A stretch of 64,000 nt of DNA, taken from NCBI RefSeq assembly GCF_000972845.2, contig NC_040017.1, forward strand, positions 28,427,733 through 28,491,732, written 5' to 3'. The position numbers and the translations under genes were made by a program. The stretch is from Larimichthys crocea (Eukaryota; Chordata; Actinopteri; Sciaenidae). Below the pieces are notes generated by a model. That model worked only from the letters and a program-made list of their open reading frames with translations. It was not told the DNA's origin and did no database searches. How positions within the stretch are numbered: position 1 is the stretch's first letter; each line of letters opens with the position of its first letter. Below, in pieces: positions 35,364 to 47,537 of the stretch.

Positions 35364-35369
35364 AAATAA
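35364..35369 (+). terminator. Polyadenylation signal of the homeobox gene
   Basis: AATAAA lies about 270 bp after the stop codon, followed by a GT-rich stretch (gtgacgtcagtctgttgtttc). This is a canonical poly(A) signal layout, giving a short 3' UTR. Confidence 0.6.
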
Positions 35370-35897
35370 ATGGAGTTATGATGTGACGTCAGTCTGTTGT
35401 TTCTTTATTAACTGTTCAGATGTTTGAGTGAGAACTGAGAACTGACCACCAGGTGTCACTGTTAAACATGAAGCTATATATATCTTAGTATACGTTACTT
35501 CAGCATTTCAGTTACTTTAAGATTCAGATTCCAGTTCTTGATATAAAATTAGTTTGGGAAACAGTGTCGTGCCAGAACTGGAGCTGTGCAATACAACCAG
35601 ACTCAACGTCATCAGACAGGCCTCTGTCTAAAATCCTTTTCGTTGGCCTTTGACACCATGTAGAGTTGATTTTATGCGTATACATGCATATTTTTATTTA
35701 GTTTATCTTGTCCGGGTAGTGCTTTATTTTATTTTATTGTTTTTTATCTTTCTATTATCTACTTCATGTTTTTCTTGTGCTTTATCACTTTGGAAACCTC
35801 GTGTTTGCTGAAAGTCGTGCTACATAAAGTGGACTGGATTGGACGTGATGTCGAGTAAAAGCAATGGACAGGAGAGGTAGAAAAACAACATCAAATT

Positions 35898-35903
35898 CTT
35901 TAT
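35898..35903 (-). terminator. Possible distal poly(A) signal for clip3
   Basis: AATAAA is present on the minus strand (plus TTTATT). It lies 4.6 kb after the clip3 stop and 0.5 kb from the homeobox gene poly(A) signal, in a tail-to-tail arrangement. No coding sequence intervenes on either strand. A long 3' UTR is possible, but many closer AT-rich hexamers exist. Confidence 0.25.
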
Positions 35904-38900
35904 TATATTCATAGAGTTAGAAGCACTTCCATGCTGATGAGAAGAAGATACAGACACATACTGAAAAACTCAAATCAGAGAATACAGAAAGTTTCAGAGA
36001 GCATGCAGTGAGTATGTCAGGATGAGGACGTCCGATGCTCGTTCTCCCGTTTCCGCGCTAACGCCCGTCAGCTTCACACACCTTTAAAACAGGAGGTACT
36101 CACACACACGGACTGTAACTGAGCACAAAGTAACACACACACACACACACTACAAAACAAAAAGTACACTTAGTGAAGTTATCAAAATATAGGCTATATA
36201 CTGTCGATCCTTAAGACGTATTCATGTTAAAACAACCAGTGCTGAGTTAGTTTCTATGAGAATTCAACGGTATAATCTCAGACACGTACACCGATCGATT
36301 ATAGATTTAAAGGACCAAACCAGTGACTCTGAATGTTTTAGCCAATAAACTACAAATCACTTCACAGTCCTGACGATCATTTTCCAAAGCATCAGTTTCT
36401 GATCGATTTCCTCCACGTCAGGCAGCAGCTTTCCAAATAACAATGAACCTACAGAGAGATTTATTTATCCTTTTACGGCACTTTGTCATTTTTATCTTTT
36501 GTGCACAAGATGCAACAATATCTTCAATTCAGACTATTGGACCTCAACCACAGAATTCTGCATCTTAACAAATAAAATCATTGATCTGAAGCTCAGCTCT
36601 CAGGACGATCAACCCAGATCAAATTAACATCTGCTGGTTTAGTCCAGCCTATGCACGGTTTAAGCTCTGCCCATTACAAGTGTGTATGCAGACAGAGATA
36701 ATGGCGTAAACGCTCATCCCCAATATGAAGGTGACTAAGTTTTGACATAGTTACAAAAGGTTCTGCAGCAGGTTTGATGTTTCTGCCTGGAAACAAATCT
36801 AAAAACTGAAAGATGTTTGGATATCAGTCAGAAGATAAGTTTGCATACAGTGTTGCACATTATCGGAGTCAACATTTACTAATAGCTGGGACTTCCCATC
36901 AGTCAGTTAGAACTGAAGAAGCCTCTTCAACCTTGAACGGATCCTTCACAGACACGGTGATTTGCAGTCAAAGAGCTAAAACATGCAAAGCCATTACAGT
37001 CCTTTAAATGGAGAAAACAAATAGAGAATATGTAGAGAGGAAAGCTTATGTAACAGTTTGTTTATGGTGATGATTAACCAGTGACTCAGTGGTGACACTT
37101 AGTGGCCAAACCAGAGAAAGCTCCACATTTACACAGCAGTAAGAACACCATGTTCAAACCAACAGAGGCTTCACTGGGACATATTGACTGTACTGTACGT
37201 TTACTGTACAAAGACAAACCTCACCATCACTGTGGTCCACTGACGTCTATGTTCACCTAACATGAAGGAGTCTGTGGAGCTTCATGAACAGCGCTGCAGC
37301 ACTTTATTTGTAGCAAAACACTTCCTGTGTGAAATTATACACAGATGTAAACTATAAGATGAGGGGTTACTTTAGATCATCAGGGGAAAGCAGCTAACGG
37401 CATCATCGATGTAGGAAGGTAAAGCTGAGAGTCGTCTGCATATCGTGACATCAAGAGTGTCACACTGGCTTCCAGAACATGTTTCAATAAGTTATATTTC
37501 AGAAAAGTTACTAAGAGTGGAGTATAAGTCTGACTTCAGTTAGATAGACGTGGAAAATCTGGATCCTTTCTGGATTTGTTCAGATCACTGTGAACTTTCC
37601 AAGAATGCTATTTCAACTTGTGGAATTCACAGGGACGTTGTATAACAATGCATTTTGAGTGAGTGGGGCAAAAAACACCCGAACATAAGAGCTACCAGGG
37701 CAGAATTTGTCCTCACAGGTGCTGAAAACCCGACCTCCAACTCACAGCGAAGCTTAAGAGTCGGGTGAAGTCTACTTGAGTTTACGCTGTCTCGTTTCGA
37801 GCTAAGCTTTGGTCTGATCACAGCCTGACTAAACTCTGCAGCTGGTTGAGCTGAAGTGAACACCTGGTGTGTGAAAGCGCTGTAGTGTAATGTTGAAGCT
37901 GAATCCACGGGCACAAAAAGAACAATTATCAACAGCAGTGTGCAGGAGCAACCACAGAGTGATTCCTTCAGCCGAGGCTGCAGAGCTCAAAGACGACCGA
38001 GAGAAACTCAACAAAGCATCGACCACGTTCAGTTTGAAATCTGTGAATCCACCAGAGTGAGTGAGCGACTTTGGAGGCTCAAAAGTCAAGAACAGATTTG
38101 GGGAATTTTCCAGATTTCCAAATGAGAAATGAGCCAACCAACGATTAAATAACTGATAGTTTACAGGTCGAAACATTTTCTTATAGTTCACACTGACTCC
38201 AGTACAGTTCTGGGTAATGCTGACTGTACGTTCACTCACTGCTGTGGCCAATTTTATGAAAGAAAAAGTGGAAAATCCCACCGGCTCTTGAACATTTGAA
38301 TCATCCACTCAGGTGTAGGTGTACGTCCACAGGTGGATTTCTGCCGTCACCATCGTCTCGGCAGCCTCAGCCTCGGAGTGTGAGCGTGTTCATCTCTCTG
38401 ATTCAGTGTGCAGAGAAACATTAACACAGAGATAGGTACACTGTTCACATATTGCTGTTTTCAGTTATGCACAAGAGAGATTTTAAAACACTAAGCACGC
38501 ACGTATGTTTAAGATTAATTGTGTTTTTGTCTTTTTCGCAGATGCTCACATTCACAAAAAGTCTTATTTAAACGGAGAGAAAGAAGGATGAGAGAAGAGA
38601 AGAGGGGGAAGAGAAGAAGGAAAACCTTTACAAATATTATTATTCAATTTCTACATTATGAAATGAAAAACCTCAAGGTGGAGGAGATGAATGTTCGATG
38701 ACGGGACAAAGAAATAGACGAATATTCAACTCTGAGATGGTTTTAAAGCTCAGATTAACTTTAAATGAAGTTTATTTTCAGACGGCAGCAACACAGAAAC
38801 ATGAATTTCACATGTAGCGGGGCTGAAAACACTTTTCGAGTTTTAAGATGCATCAAATAAAAGTCATCGTTTTGGGTCTGTTAGCACTTTTGGTTAACGA

Positions 38901-39747
38901 CGATTGCAGCTGTTTTCTATAATATACAGGGTTTGAACTCTAACTAGATGAACTAATGCTGGAATTTGGCAACACACTGATTAATAATGACTGTTCCTCG
39001 GAGGCGTTCAGTCGCTATAAGTAATAACTACAGTACTTCATCTATTAAAGACTAAATGAACAGGATTCTTTTCAAGGTAATGAAGCTGTACGGTTAAATT
39101 CAACTCGCTGCGTTCCCTGTACGTGACCGAGAACGCTTTGTCCTCTCGCATCCCAACAGTTAAATTATTCCCGTTTCAGGCGTCGGAAAGATAAAAAAAT
39201 ATAAACACTATGATAAAATACAGTTAAGTCAGAAGTTGGTTAACCCTGTTTTCAGTTTGACATCTGAGATTAAAGCATGCAGGCGATAAAAGTTCTTCAC
39301 ACAGTCTAAAGTTTTCTAGGTTTGAGATTTGATCTACGCTCACGGTTACATGTGATCGTGGCTCTTTGTGAGGACTGATCTGAACCGCGGTCCAATCCAG
39401 GTTAATCACAGACCAGTCAACGGGCTCACTGGTATCAGAACCAGGTGCAGAGACAGTCCTGACACAAAAGACAGCCACAAGCGTTAAATGAAGTTCTTGG
39501 TCGCAGATAAGTTATGAGGAAGAAGCAGCCGGATCTGGGTCCAACATGTCCGAAACGTTTTCTACGGCGTACACAAACGCTTCAACTTCCCCATTTACAC
39601 CTCGTGTTAAAATCCAGAACACTCCGTGACCAAACCAAAAACTGCAGCTCCTCTAACGTCCACTGGAGGCTGGCTCCAGAAGTGAGTCAGTCTCCATAAG
39701 TCCCTATGTCCAAATGTCCAACTTCACAGCAGAAATAAACATGTTTT

Positions 39748-39826
39748 AGACTACGTCCAGGTCTTAGACAGTCTGCGGGGACGTCACGGAGACTACGTCC
39801 AGGTTTTAGACAGTCTGCGGTTTGCA
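39748..39826. repeat. 42-bp dispersed motif, locus 4 (opposite orientation)
   Basis: Two copies in reverse orientation (gactacgtccaggtcttaga, gtctgcggggacgtcacgga). Confidence 0.85.
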
Positions 39827-40501
39827 TCTGGTATTTTTCGTCGTCCTGATCAAATGTCCAGATCGTGTTTTAATGCGAGGTGTAAATGGCGTCAACGCGA
39901 CACGACTGTCACGGCGTCCCAGCTCCAGAATATATTACAGGATTTGACGAGCGTACATACTGAACATCTGTGAACTGCAAACCTCGAGGCAAACATCAGC
40001 ATTACTTTCTAACTTTAGGCTCGATGGCGCCGACCTTCAAGACCCAAACCGAGTAGCAGCAACAAACCAAACACGTAGCAGCACGCTGATGTTTCCTGGT
40101 TGTTTTTATCCTCAGAGACTGAACAGAAGTTTTTTCTGCCCCAAATAAAGACACGACGTGGACAAACACTATGAGACATGAGATGAGAACTCGCTGAAAC
40201 TAAATGTTAAAGTAGTAAAGAGAATATTTTCAGGGAATTGCTTTAGCAGAGCTGGATTCTCAGTTTGATTAAAGGAATGCAGGACGTTTTGATCAGATAC
40301 AAGGCACTATAGATTTTGCTATAGAACGGCTAAATTAGAGGGATCTGGGCTGAGAGTAATAGAGAGAGAAGAGGGACGGAGTTTCACTACGAGGAGTTTG
40401 ACTGACGACAGTGAAGAGAGTACACCGAAAGTAAAAGATGGAGAAAGAAGAGAAGAGCGGAGAGATGGAGATCTGGTGGAGGAAGAAGAAGGAGGGCGTG
40501 G

Positions 40502-43500
40502 TTAGGACTGCATCTCAGCACGCAGCATCCACGGAAACCAACAGCAGAACAGCAACCTGCAGGAGGAAGAGGAGGGAGAAGCTTCTGTTTACACCGATAC
40601 TTCATTCATACAGAGTCAAACATCAAAGAAAATCTGTATCTGACATGAAATATTTGAATTTTTTCAGGTGTTTTTAGCCGCATGGTTCTGAACAGTCCGA
40701 CCATCCACCTGCCCGTCCTGTCCCTGTTCTCACCTGGATATGGAGCTCTCCGAGGTCAGGTCTTTAGGAGAACGCATCGTGTTGAAGTTACGCTTCGGCT
40801 GTGACACTGCAGGACACAAACAAATGAATGATGTTGATTAAATGTTGATTAAATGTTATGAGCCTTGAGTAAAACAGAAACCAACAATCCTGTGATGCTG
40901 CTTCCTGGTTCATCCAATCAGAATCCATGAAAAATTTATCTGACAAAACTAAGCGACAACAATGAGCTGATATAAAGAGACACATCTGCTTGAAAGCTGA
41001 GTCTCGGAAGTCTCGGAGAAGGAAAGACACTTACTGGTGACTTGGTGGACTTTCTTCACCATGGATTTGTCACTCTGTGATCCGTCTTTAGGGCCTCCGA
41101 TTCTGACAAGACAACATCAGTAACAACAGTCGGCATGATGTCAGAAGATCTTGGTCAAAGTGAATCGTCCTGGTTTATAAAATCTGAGCTCTCACCTCTG
41201 GACACGGGACGGCGGAGCAAACACTCCGTATTTGGGCAGGCAGCTGAAGTAGCGGACTCCAAACACTGAGCCGTCGTGTTTTCCTGTCGGCTGATCCAAC
41301 TCGATGCCAAACCAGTAACCTGCGGGGACACGAACAGCTCAGTATGAACGGTCTGATGAGTCCACATTTCAGATTGTCCTTCATAGACGATGTCTCCTGC
41401 GAGCATTGTACCCAGAGTCCCAAAGTTTCTGACCTGGAGCGAAGTCGGTCTTTCCGTAGAAGCGTACAATGCCATTTTTCTGTCCAGCCACCAGAACCTG
41501 ATCTCCGACTTCCACGTTCAGTCCCTCCGGATCCAGACTGGCGACTGACGTCTTCTTCCTCTGGGCTGAGAACACACAACAAACACAATCACAACGATGA
41601 GCATATCTCGACAACACAGCCTGGATGGATCCATACAGACAAACATTACGGCGATGATACCTTTCTCTCTCTCCTTCTCCTTCTTTTCTTTCTCCTTCTT
41701 GGTCTTTCCAGCGAGGCGGGACGCCAGGTCTATGCGTGGGGTTCGGGGGGTGGAGGTGACGGATGAAGGTGTCTGATCCACAGCCTTGGAAATCTTTGAT
41801 ACCGGGGCAAAAATCCCTGCAGGGCAGAAGCAGACAAACAGTCAGCAGAACATCCACTGAAGTTCTTCCACTCTTTGTTTGCTTTTGTTACAGAAGCAGT
41901 AACTCTTGAAATCTAAATGTTTGAACGTACCGAGTTTCGGAGGGCAGATGAAGTAGCGCACGCCGCCCACGCTGCCGTCGTTCTTCCCCTCCGGCTCGTC
42001 GAGCTCCACGCCGACCCACTGACCGCTGGCGAACTCCGTCGTACCACAAAACCTCAGAGTGCCGGTCTGAGAAAGAGACAGAGGGATAAAGTTCTGAAGT
42101 TTAGAAGACGGCGTGAAGGTGAACGCATTTTTTAAGAGTGGTGAGTCAGCTCAGGGTTTCTGCTTTCCAGACGACGTCCAACCAACCTGTTTGAGGTTTG
42201 CAGGCGGGCTGTCGTCTCTGCTCTGGTCTCTCTGGAGCTACACAGTGAGAACACACTGTTCAAAGCTCATACAGCACGGCCTGAATCTAAAGCTGCATAA
42301 AGCACCAGCACGGTTATCTGCTCCTGTATATTCATAGTACTGTTGATTTAAGGCGTGAGGCCAGTCTGCTTTCAGACTGGAGGAAGGAACACGCTGTGGG
42401 AGTTGTGACACTTCGATGTTTAGAAATCAGACGTGTCGAGGTTCACGTGAGTAAATCATTTTAGAAACACGATCGTCCCTTTGCTGATAAACTAAAGATC
42501 AAATTTAATCCTGAGTCTAGGTCACATAGAACAACATGGTGGTTCTTCTTTAGCAGAAACTAGCTGTGACCGACGAGCACCGAGTCCAGTTCTTCGACCC
42601 AGGACAGCCCATTACACAACCAGTGTTTTATATTACACTCTTTACATAACCGCATTTCCTCGTCCGTGTTCCTCTGACCTTCATGTCGTCCAGCAGAACT
42701 CGCTCTCCCAGCTTCAGGCCCAGCGAGGACAGCATCAGGTTTCCCGGGATGTTGTCGTAGTTGGGCAGCGTGGCTCTGGGAAGGTTACAGCTCAGAGGGA
42801 CGGCGTCCAGCAGCAGCTGCTTCAGCTCTTTGGCCACCATGGCCGCCTCCGCCTTGTCCAGACTCATGTCCATCGGGTCAGGAACCACGTCAGCTGGGAC
42901 CAGACCCTTATCATTCTGCAGAGGAGAAGACAGTGGTGCATTTCTTTAGCTGGAGATCAAGACCCAACCAAATGTACGTAGACAGAAAACCCATGGAGAT
43001 TTCATGCATGTCTGTGACCTGATGAACAAGATAAAGAGTTTTTACCCGGACAGCTGGGTTGGCTCCGTGCTCCAGCAAACACTTGACTGCACCCAGACAG
43101 AGGTTGGAGGCAGCGATGTGGAGAGCGGTACCATAGTGGAAATCACTGCATGTGGAGTTCAACACTGGAGGAAATAAAAGAAGAAGCAGACGTGTCTGAT
43201 GACAGAACAACAGAAGAACCTGAGCTGGAGCTCTGAAGCTCCAGAGAACTGTGTGTACCTCTGGGTTTGGAAGCTTTGAGCAGGACTCGGATCAGTTCCG
43301 GGACGTCAAAGTAAGCGGCGTAGTGCAGAGCGTTCATGTTGGTCCAGCGGCTCCTCAGACTCACGTCAGCGCCCAGAGAGATGAGCTGGCTGCTGAGACG
43401 CAGAGCGGCCGCCGGGTCACCTGAAGACACAACGAGGACCAGACTAAGAGGATCCAACAAAACCAGCACCACAGACCTCCAACGCAATCTTCAGAGAGTT

Positions 43501-46500
43501 TGTCTCTGGATCGTCATCAGGTGGAGACTTGACTGGTCAATGCTTAACGGAAACCAGATCATGGTCCTCTGTCTGCAGATCATGCATTCATATGCAGAGA
43601 TCTGTTTTTAGAGATTAGACTTGACCTGACAGAAGAAACATTAAACTGCTGAGAGAGTCAGTTCATGGTTGGTTTGGGTTTTTTCTCAGGATGTTCTGTT
43701 ATTCATTCAAACATGAAACTTCATCAGTGCTTGGATCCGTGTTAAAGAAGAATCTCACCAACTCCATGAGCTCCGGCCTTGCAGCTGTAGTGAAGCAGCG
43801 TCATGTCAGTCAAACCGTCGCGGTCGTTCACGTGGCAACCACGCTTCAGGATCTGAAACACAAAACACAGAACACAGCGTCAGCTGAAGGTTTGTTGAAG
43901 ACGTTTCACCTCTGACAGTCATTCTGTACTTTAGACGAGGTTCTACAGGCAAAGCCTCCTGCAGCACTTTGTGACGTTCACTAAAAGACACTAAAAACTA
44001 AATATTGCATGAACAATATTAGATTGTTTTTATCTTGAGATCCTGAAAGTTTAACAGGGTTATGTCGTTGTGATGCATTTAAATCTTTTGTGTTATTATT
44101 CAGTATATTATTGAAACGTCTGAAGCTTCAGGCTCGCTTCAGCTCTCCGTCGTATCGTTTAACTCTGTTAATTAAAACTCAAATGAGGCTCAGAGGCAGC
44201 TGATGCTGAGAACATGACAGCGATGTCAGCGACCGTCTGAGACTTCACTTCACTTTCTGAGTCATGTCTCCGTCTCCGTCTTTGATTCCTCCGGGCTGAG
44301 TCAGCTTCCTGCTGAGTCATGGTCGAGCCTCAATGACTTCCCATCTCTCTCTCTCTCTCTGCACCACTTTCTCTCTGCTTTCCTTTCAGGTCCATGCAGC
44401 CATTTTAACTGGGTCATTATCACAGTGTTTGTGTATTACTGACATTGTGGGGACTTTAAATTACACCGTTCAAATGTTGTTTTCAGTTCAAATGAAGGAC
44501 TAAGCAGGGACTGGTTGTCAGTAAAGTTGGGTTGTGTCAGTGTTAACCCACAAGACCCCAGAGCACTAAAAATAAAGTCCAGAACTTTGTGTTGTAGATA
44601 GTTTCAGTTGTCATCAATAACCAGAACCAGAAATATTCATCATTTTGTTGATATATAGGATTTTATTTTGTGTCTTCTGGAAGTTGTCAGGTTGTGTGGT
44701 GATGGAGATCCTGACCCACCGTGCAGAGTTCACCATCAGTGAACAGGGACGTACCCGGCTCTCACTGCCCAGACAGAGGCTGTTTTCTGGGGGACGGTTT
44801 GCTGAAGAGTCTGCAGGGAGGACTGACCTGACTTTTTCTCATGTGGTTCTCTATTTATAAGAGATTTAGAGTTTTTAATGTTGAATCAAACTCTGCGCTC
44901 TACAAGTGGATCATGAGGGTTAAATGTCTGAAACATTTAGAGTACCATTTATACTTTAAACAACCTGACTGGCAGTTTCTTTCATTGCAAACAAACCTGT
45001 TGGAAAGACGTCCGGCGTTCAGGCTTCGTTCTCAGCTCTGGTAGCAGCTCAGTGGGATTTCATTGTCCATTATCTGTGTGAGTGTGTGTCCAGAGGATTG
45101 AGGACTGAATCTGGGTCAATGTGACAATGACAGCGTGGATTCAGGCTCCATGCCAGATCAAGCAGGGCGAGCGATGCAGACATGCAGACTGCTTAAAGGT
45201 TTGAGGCAGACAGACGGACAGTCCTGCCAAGCTTTGGGCCTCTGTGGCTTCAGTATTAGCCTGTTTACATTTGTTATCTGACGGTTTCCGTACTGACTCT
45301 TTAAGTCGTCGTTAATCTGTTCTATTGGTTTTATTATTTCACTTTTATTGTTTCTATTCCTCGTGTGCATTAGTCTCCAGGTTGTATTTGTACCAACTTG
45401 TTGTGCTCAACAAATAAAGGCTGATTGAAGCTCAAACTAAGGAAGCCCAACTGAAACCTTGGAAACAAAAGTTCAGAACAGAACAAACTGACACAAATCT
45501 CAGTGTGTTCACCTGTTTAAGGTGGTATGACAGTGTGTAGTATTGAAGGTAGTATGACAGTAAACTCACCTCATTGCCAATGACGTCAATCTTGTGTTGC
45601 ACCTGGGGAACCCATTGACGCACGATGGCGAACAGCTCCGGGATGGTAGTCCGAGGGTCCATGAGGATCTCCAGACAGGCCGGGTCATTGGGGTCGAAGA
45701 AGGTGAAGGCTGCAGACGGGTGGAGAAAAGTTAGAGGTGAAGCCAGGGGAACAAATGAACAGTGGATTATTGCCGAAGCTTTCTGTCGCCCTCATCACAT
45801 CAGAAGTGAGTCGTGAGCTCTGCGGTTTCTCTTCCTGCCAGCTCTGCAGTCTGAGCTCAGGCAGCTTTCATTTCACTGAGTAACTAACTTCACATTTCCT
45901 GACTGGATGACAAAGTGGTTTTAGAAGTCTCGCTGCAGACGGTGACTTAATCTGATGCAGCTCAGGTTGGAACATTATGGAAATAAGGTGGTATAAGGAA
46001 ATGAGAGTATGTATTTAAGGTAGTATACCATATTCTTTAGGTAACAGGGCCTGGACAGAAGGGTATGACAGTGTGCATTTAAGGTGGTATGACATACTGT
46101 AGACTTTGGGTAGTGATGGGCAGCCTATGACAACATATGTTTAAGGTGGTATGAAAGTGTGTATTTAAGGTGGTATGACGTACAGTAGTCTTTGGGCAGC
46201 GGTGCCTGGGCGGACGGGTGCACCATGGCTCGGCGCCGTGGCTCGTGTACCGGACTCTGGTACTCGGACACTGACAGCGGCTCGGGCTCCGGCTCGGCCT
46301 CGCGCTCCTCTCCGGCCGGTGCGTCCTCCTCTTCCTCCCGCTCGTCTCTCTCCTCCCGCTCGTCCTCCTGCTCGTCGTCCTCCTCATCGTCGACCTCGGC
46401 TCTCTCCTCGCCCTCCCTCTCCTCTTCTAGCTCATACTCCCCCTCGTCTTCGTCCTCTTCTTCCTCCTCTTTCTCCTCTTCTTCTTCTTCCTCCTCGGTC

Positions 46501-46598
46501 AGGACCTCCTCCTCCTCTCTTGTGACTCGCCCCTCCTCCTGCTCCTCCCGGTCGTGCCTCTCCTTCTCCTGCACCTCCAGGTTCTCCTCTTTGGTCAT
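40502..46598 (-). CDS. clip3: CAP-Gly domain-containing linker protein 3 (CLIPR-59), complete coding region
   Basis: Thirteen exons join in frame with GT/AG junctions: 46184-46598, 45570-45709, 43759-43852, 43259-43420, 43046-43164, 42679-42915, 41931-42066, 41661-41816, 41434-41565, 41196-41319, 41035-41102, 40734-40806 and 40502-40556. They encode 636 residues. Order: Glu-rich N-terminus (about 1-110), conserved [32 protein letters not shown], ankyrin repeats (about 190-305, including [13 protein letters not shown]), CAP-Gly 1 with GKNDG, a Lys/Glu linker, CAP-Gly 2 with GKHDG, and C-terminal [25 protein letters not shown] tail. In mammals the tail cysteines are palmitoylated and the protein works at the Golgi/TGN, plasma membrane rafts and microtubules, including in AKT and glucose-transporter trafficking. 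The acidic N-terminus is longer than in mammals (547 residues as I recall). The start is the ATG just after an acceptor (ctctctcag), so at least one 5' UTR exon lies upstream. Identity is firm. Confidence 0.97.
43860..45560. other. clip3 intron 2, no nested gene recognised
   Basis: Between clip3 exons 2 and 3. A plus-strand AATAAA at 45411 after a UTR-like stretch (cgtgtgcattagtctccagg) may be a retrocopy tail, but no coding part is visible. Confidence 0.5.
45500..46220. repeat. Degenerate tandem repeat with TTTAAGGTGGTATGACAG, overlapping the clip3 exon 1 donor
   Basis: The phrase tttaaggtggtatgacagtg recurs at about 45520, 45985, 46010, 46078, 46140 and 46165. Two intronic copies include a diverged version of the exon 1 end and donor (see findings). 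Confidence 0.75.
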
Positions 46599-46717
46599 TG
46601 TGAGTTTTGCTGCAGCTGGGCCTGAGAGAGAAGTACGATTAGTTTGAAATACACAATATTTGATACAACATATAAAAGAATATTACAGGAGACCCGGAGC
46701 TCTGCGAGTTCTCTGGA

Positions 46718-46862
46718 GAACCTTTTTATCTCAAAGAACCTTTTTTATCTTGAAGAACCTTTTTTATTTTGAAGAACCTTTTATTTTGAAGAACCTTTTA
46801 TTTTGAAGAACCTTTTTTATTTTGAAGAACCTTTTTTATCTTGAAGAACCTTTTTCATGCAA
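46718..46862. repeat. About 20-bp GAAGAACCTTTTTTATTTT minisatellite
   Basis: Seven imperfect copies just upstream of the clip3 coding start exon, in the 5' intron. Confidence 0.88.
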
Positions 46863-47537
46863 CAGACTTTTTCTAAAACTGATTCATGCTTCTTTAAGTC
46901 GACTCTTTGAAGAACTAACAGATAAAAGGTTTCCCTCCTGACCATGAAGTACCACCTCAGGTTCTGACTCGGACCTTTATTGTGTGCGGTATAGATCATT
47001 ATAAAAGCTGTTCTTCATGGACCGCTCTTCAGTAGGTCGGACAGCTGTCCAATCAGCTCAGACCTGTCTGAACCGGGTCCAGTCCTCATGGTCCAGCACT
47101 AACAGGGTGTGGTGAGGCCTCGCAGGGACCGGGTTCATGTTCTGCCTCGGTTGATCAGCGGTCCTGGTTTCCTGTTTCTGCTCTGCATCACAGACCAGAG
47201 CTAAATTTAGCTGTTTGTGTTTGTGTGTGTGTGAGAGCAGCTACAGAGGCTAACGCGAACGCCGCCTGTCCGTCATCAGCTGTGGACAGGCCCGGCTGGA
47301 TTAAATCCACTCTCCACTTTAGCAAATGGACGAGATGCTGAAATCCATCCAGCAGCCACTCCCTCCATCATCCAACCATCCATCTTCTCCTGGACCGAGC
47401 AGGAAGCACGCAGATGAATTCATGAGCTTACAGACTCAGTGAAAGATGAATCCAGCCGGTAAACTCCTGATGTGATCCATCAACATGGCAATGGGTCAGC
47501 CTGATATAATAATACTGAACACAAGAGTAGATACAAG

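Larger units (their letters stand above)
35370..40500. other. Intergenic or 3' UTR between the homeobox gene and clip3
   Basis: This is unique-looking AT-rich sequence without a recognisable gene. Minus-strand open frames at 37627-37932 and 37829-38308 show no family features or splice support. Two copies of a 42-bp dispersed motif occur at 39748-39826. The interval may be partly clip3 3' UTR. Confidence 0.6.

Noticed and set aside
37627..38308. Two overlapping minus-strand frames of 101 and 159 codons
   Set aside because: No recognisable domain, no splice support, and they lie in a probable 3' UTR or intergenic region.
46175..46647. Ser-rich and Pro-rich plus-strand frames
   Set aside because: Shadows of the Glu-rich clip3 exon 1 on the opposite strand.
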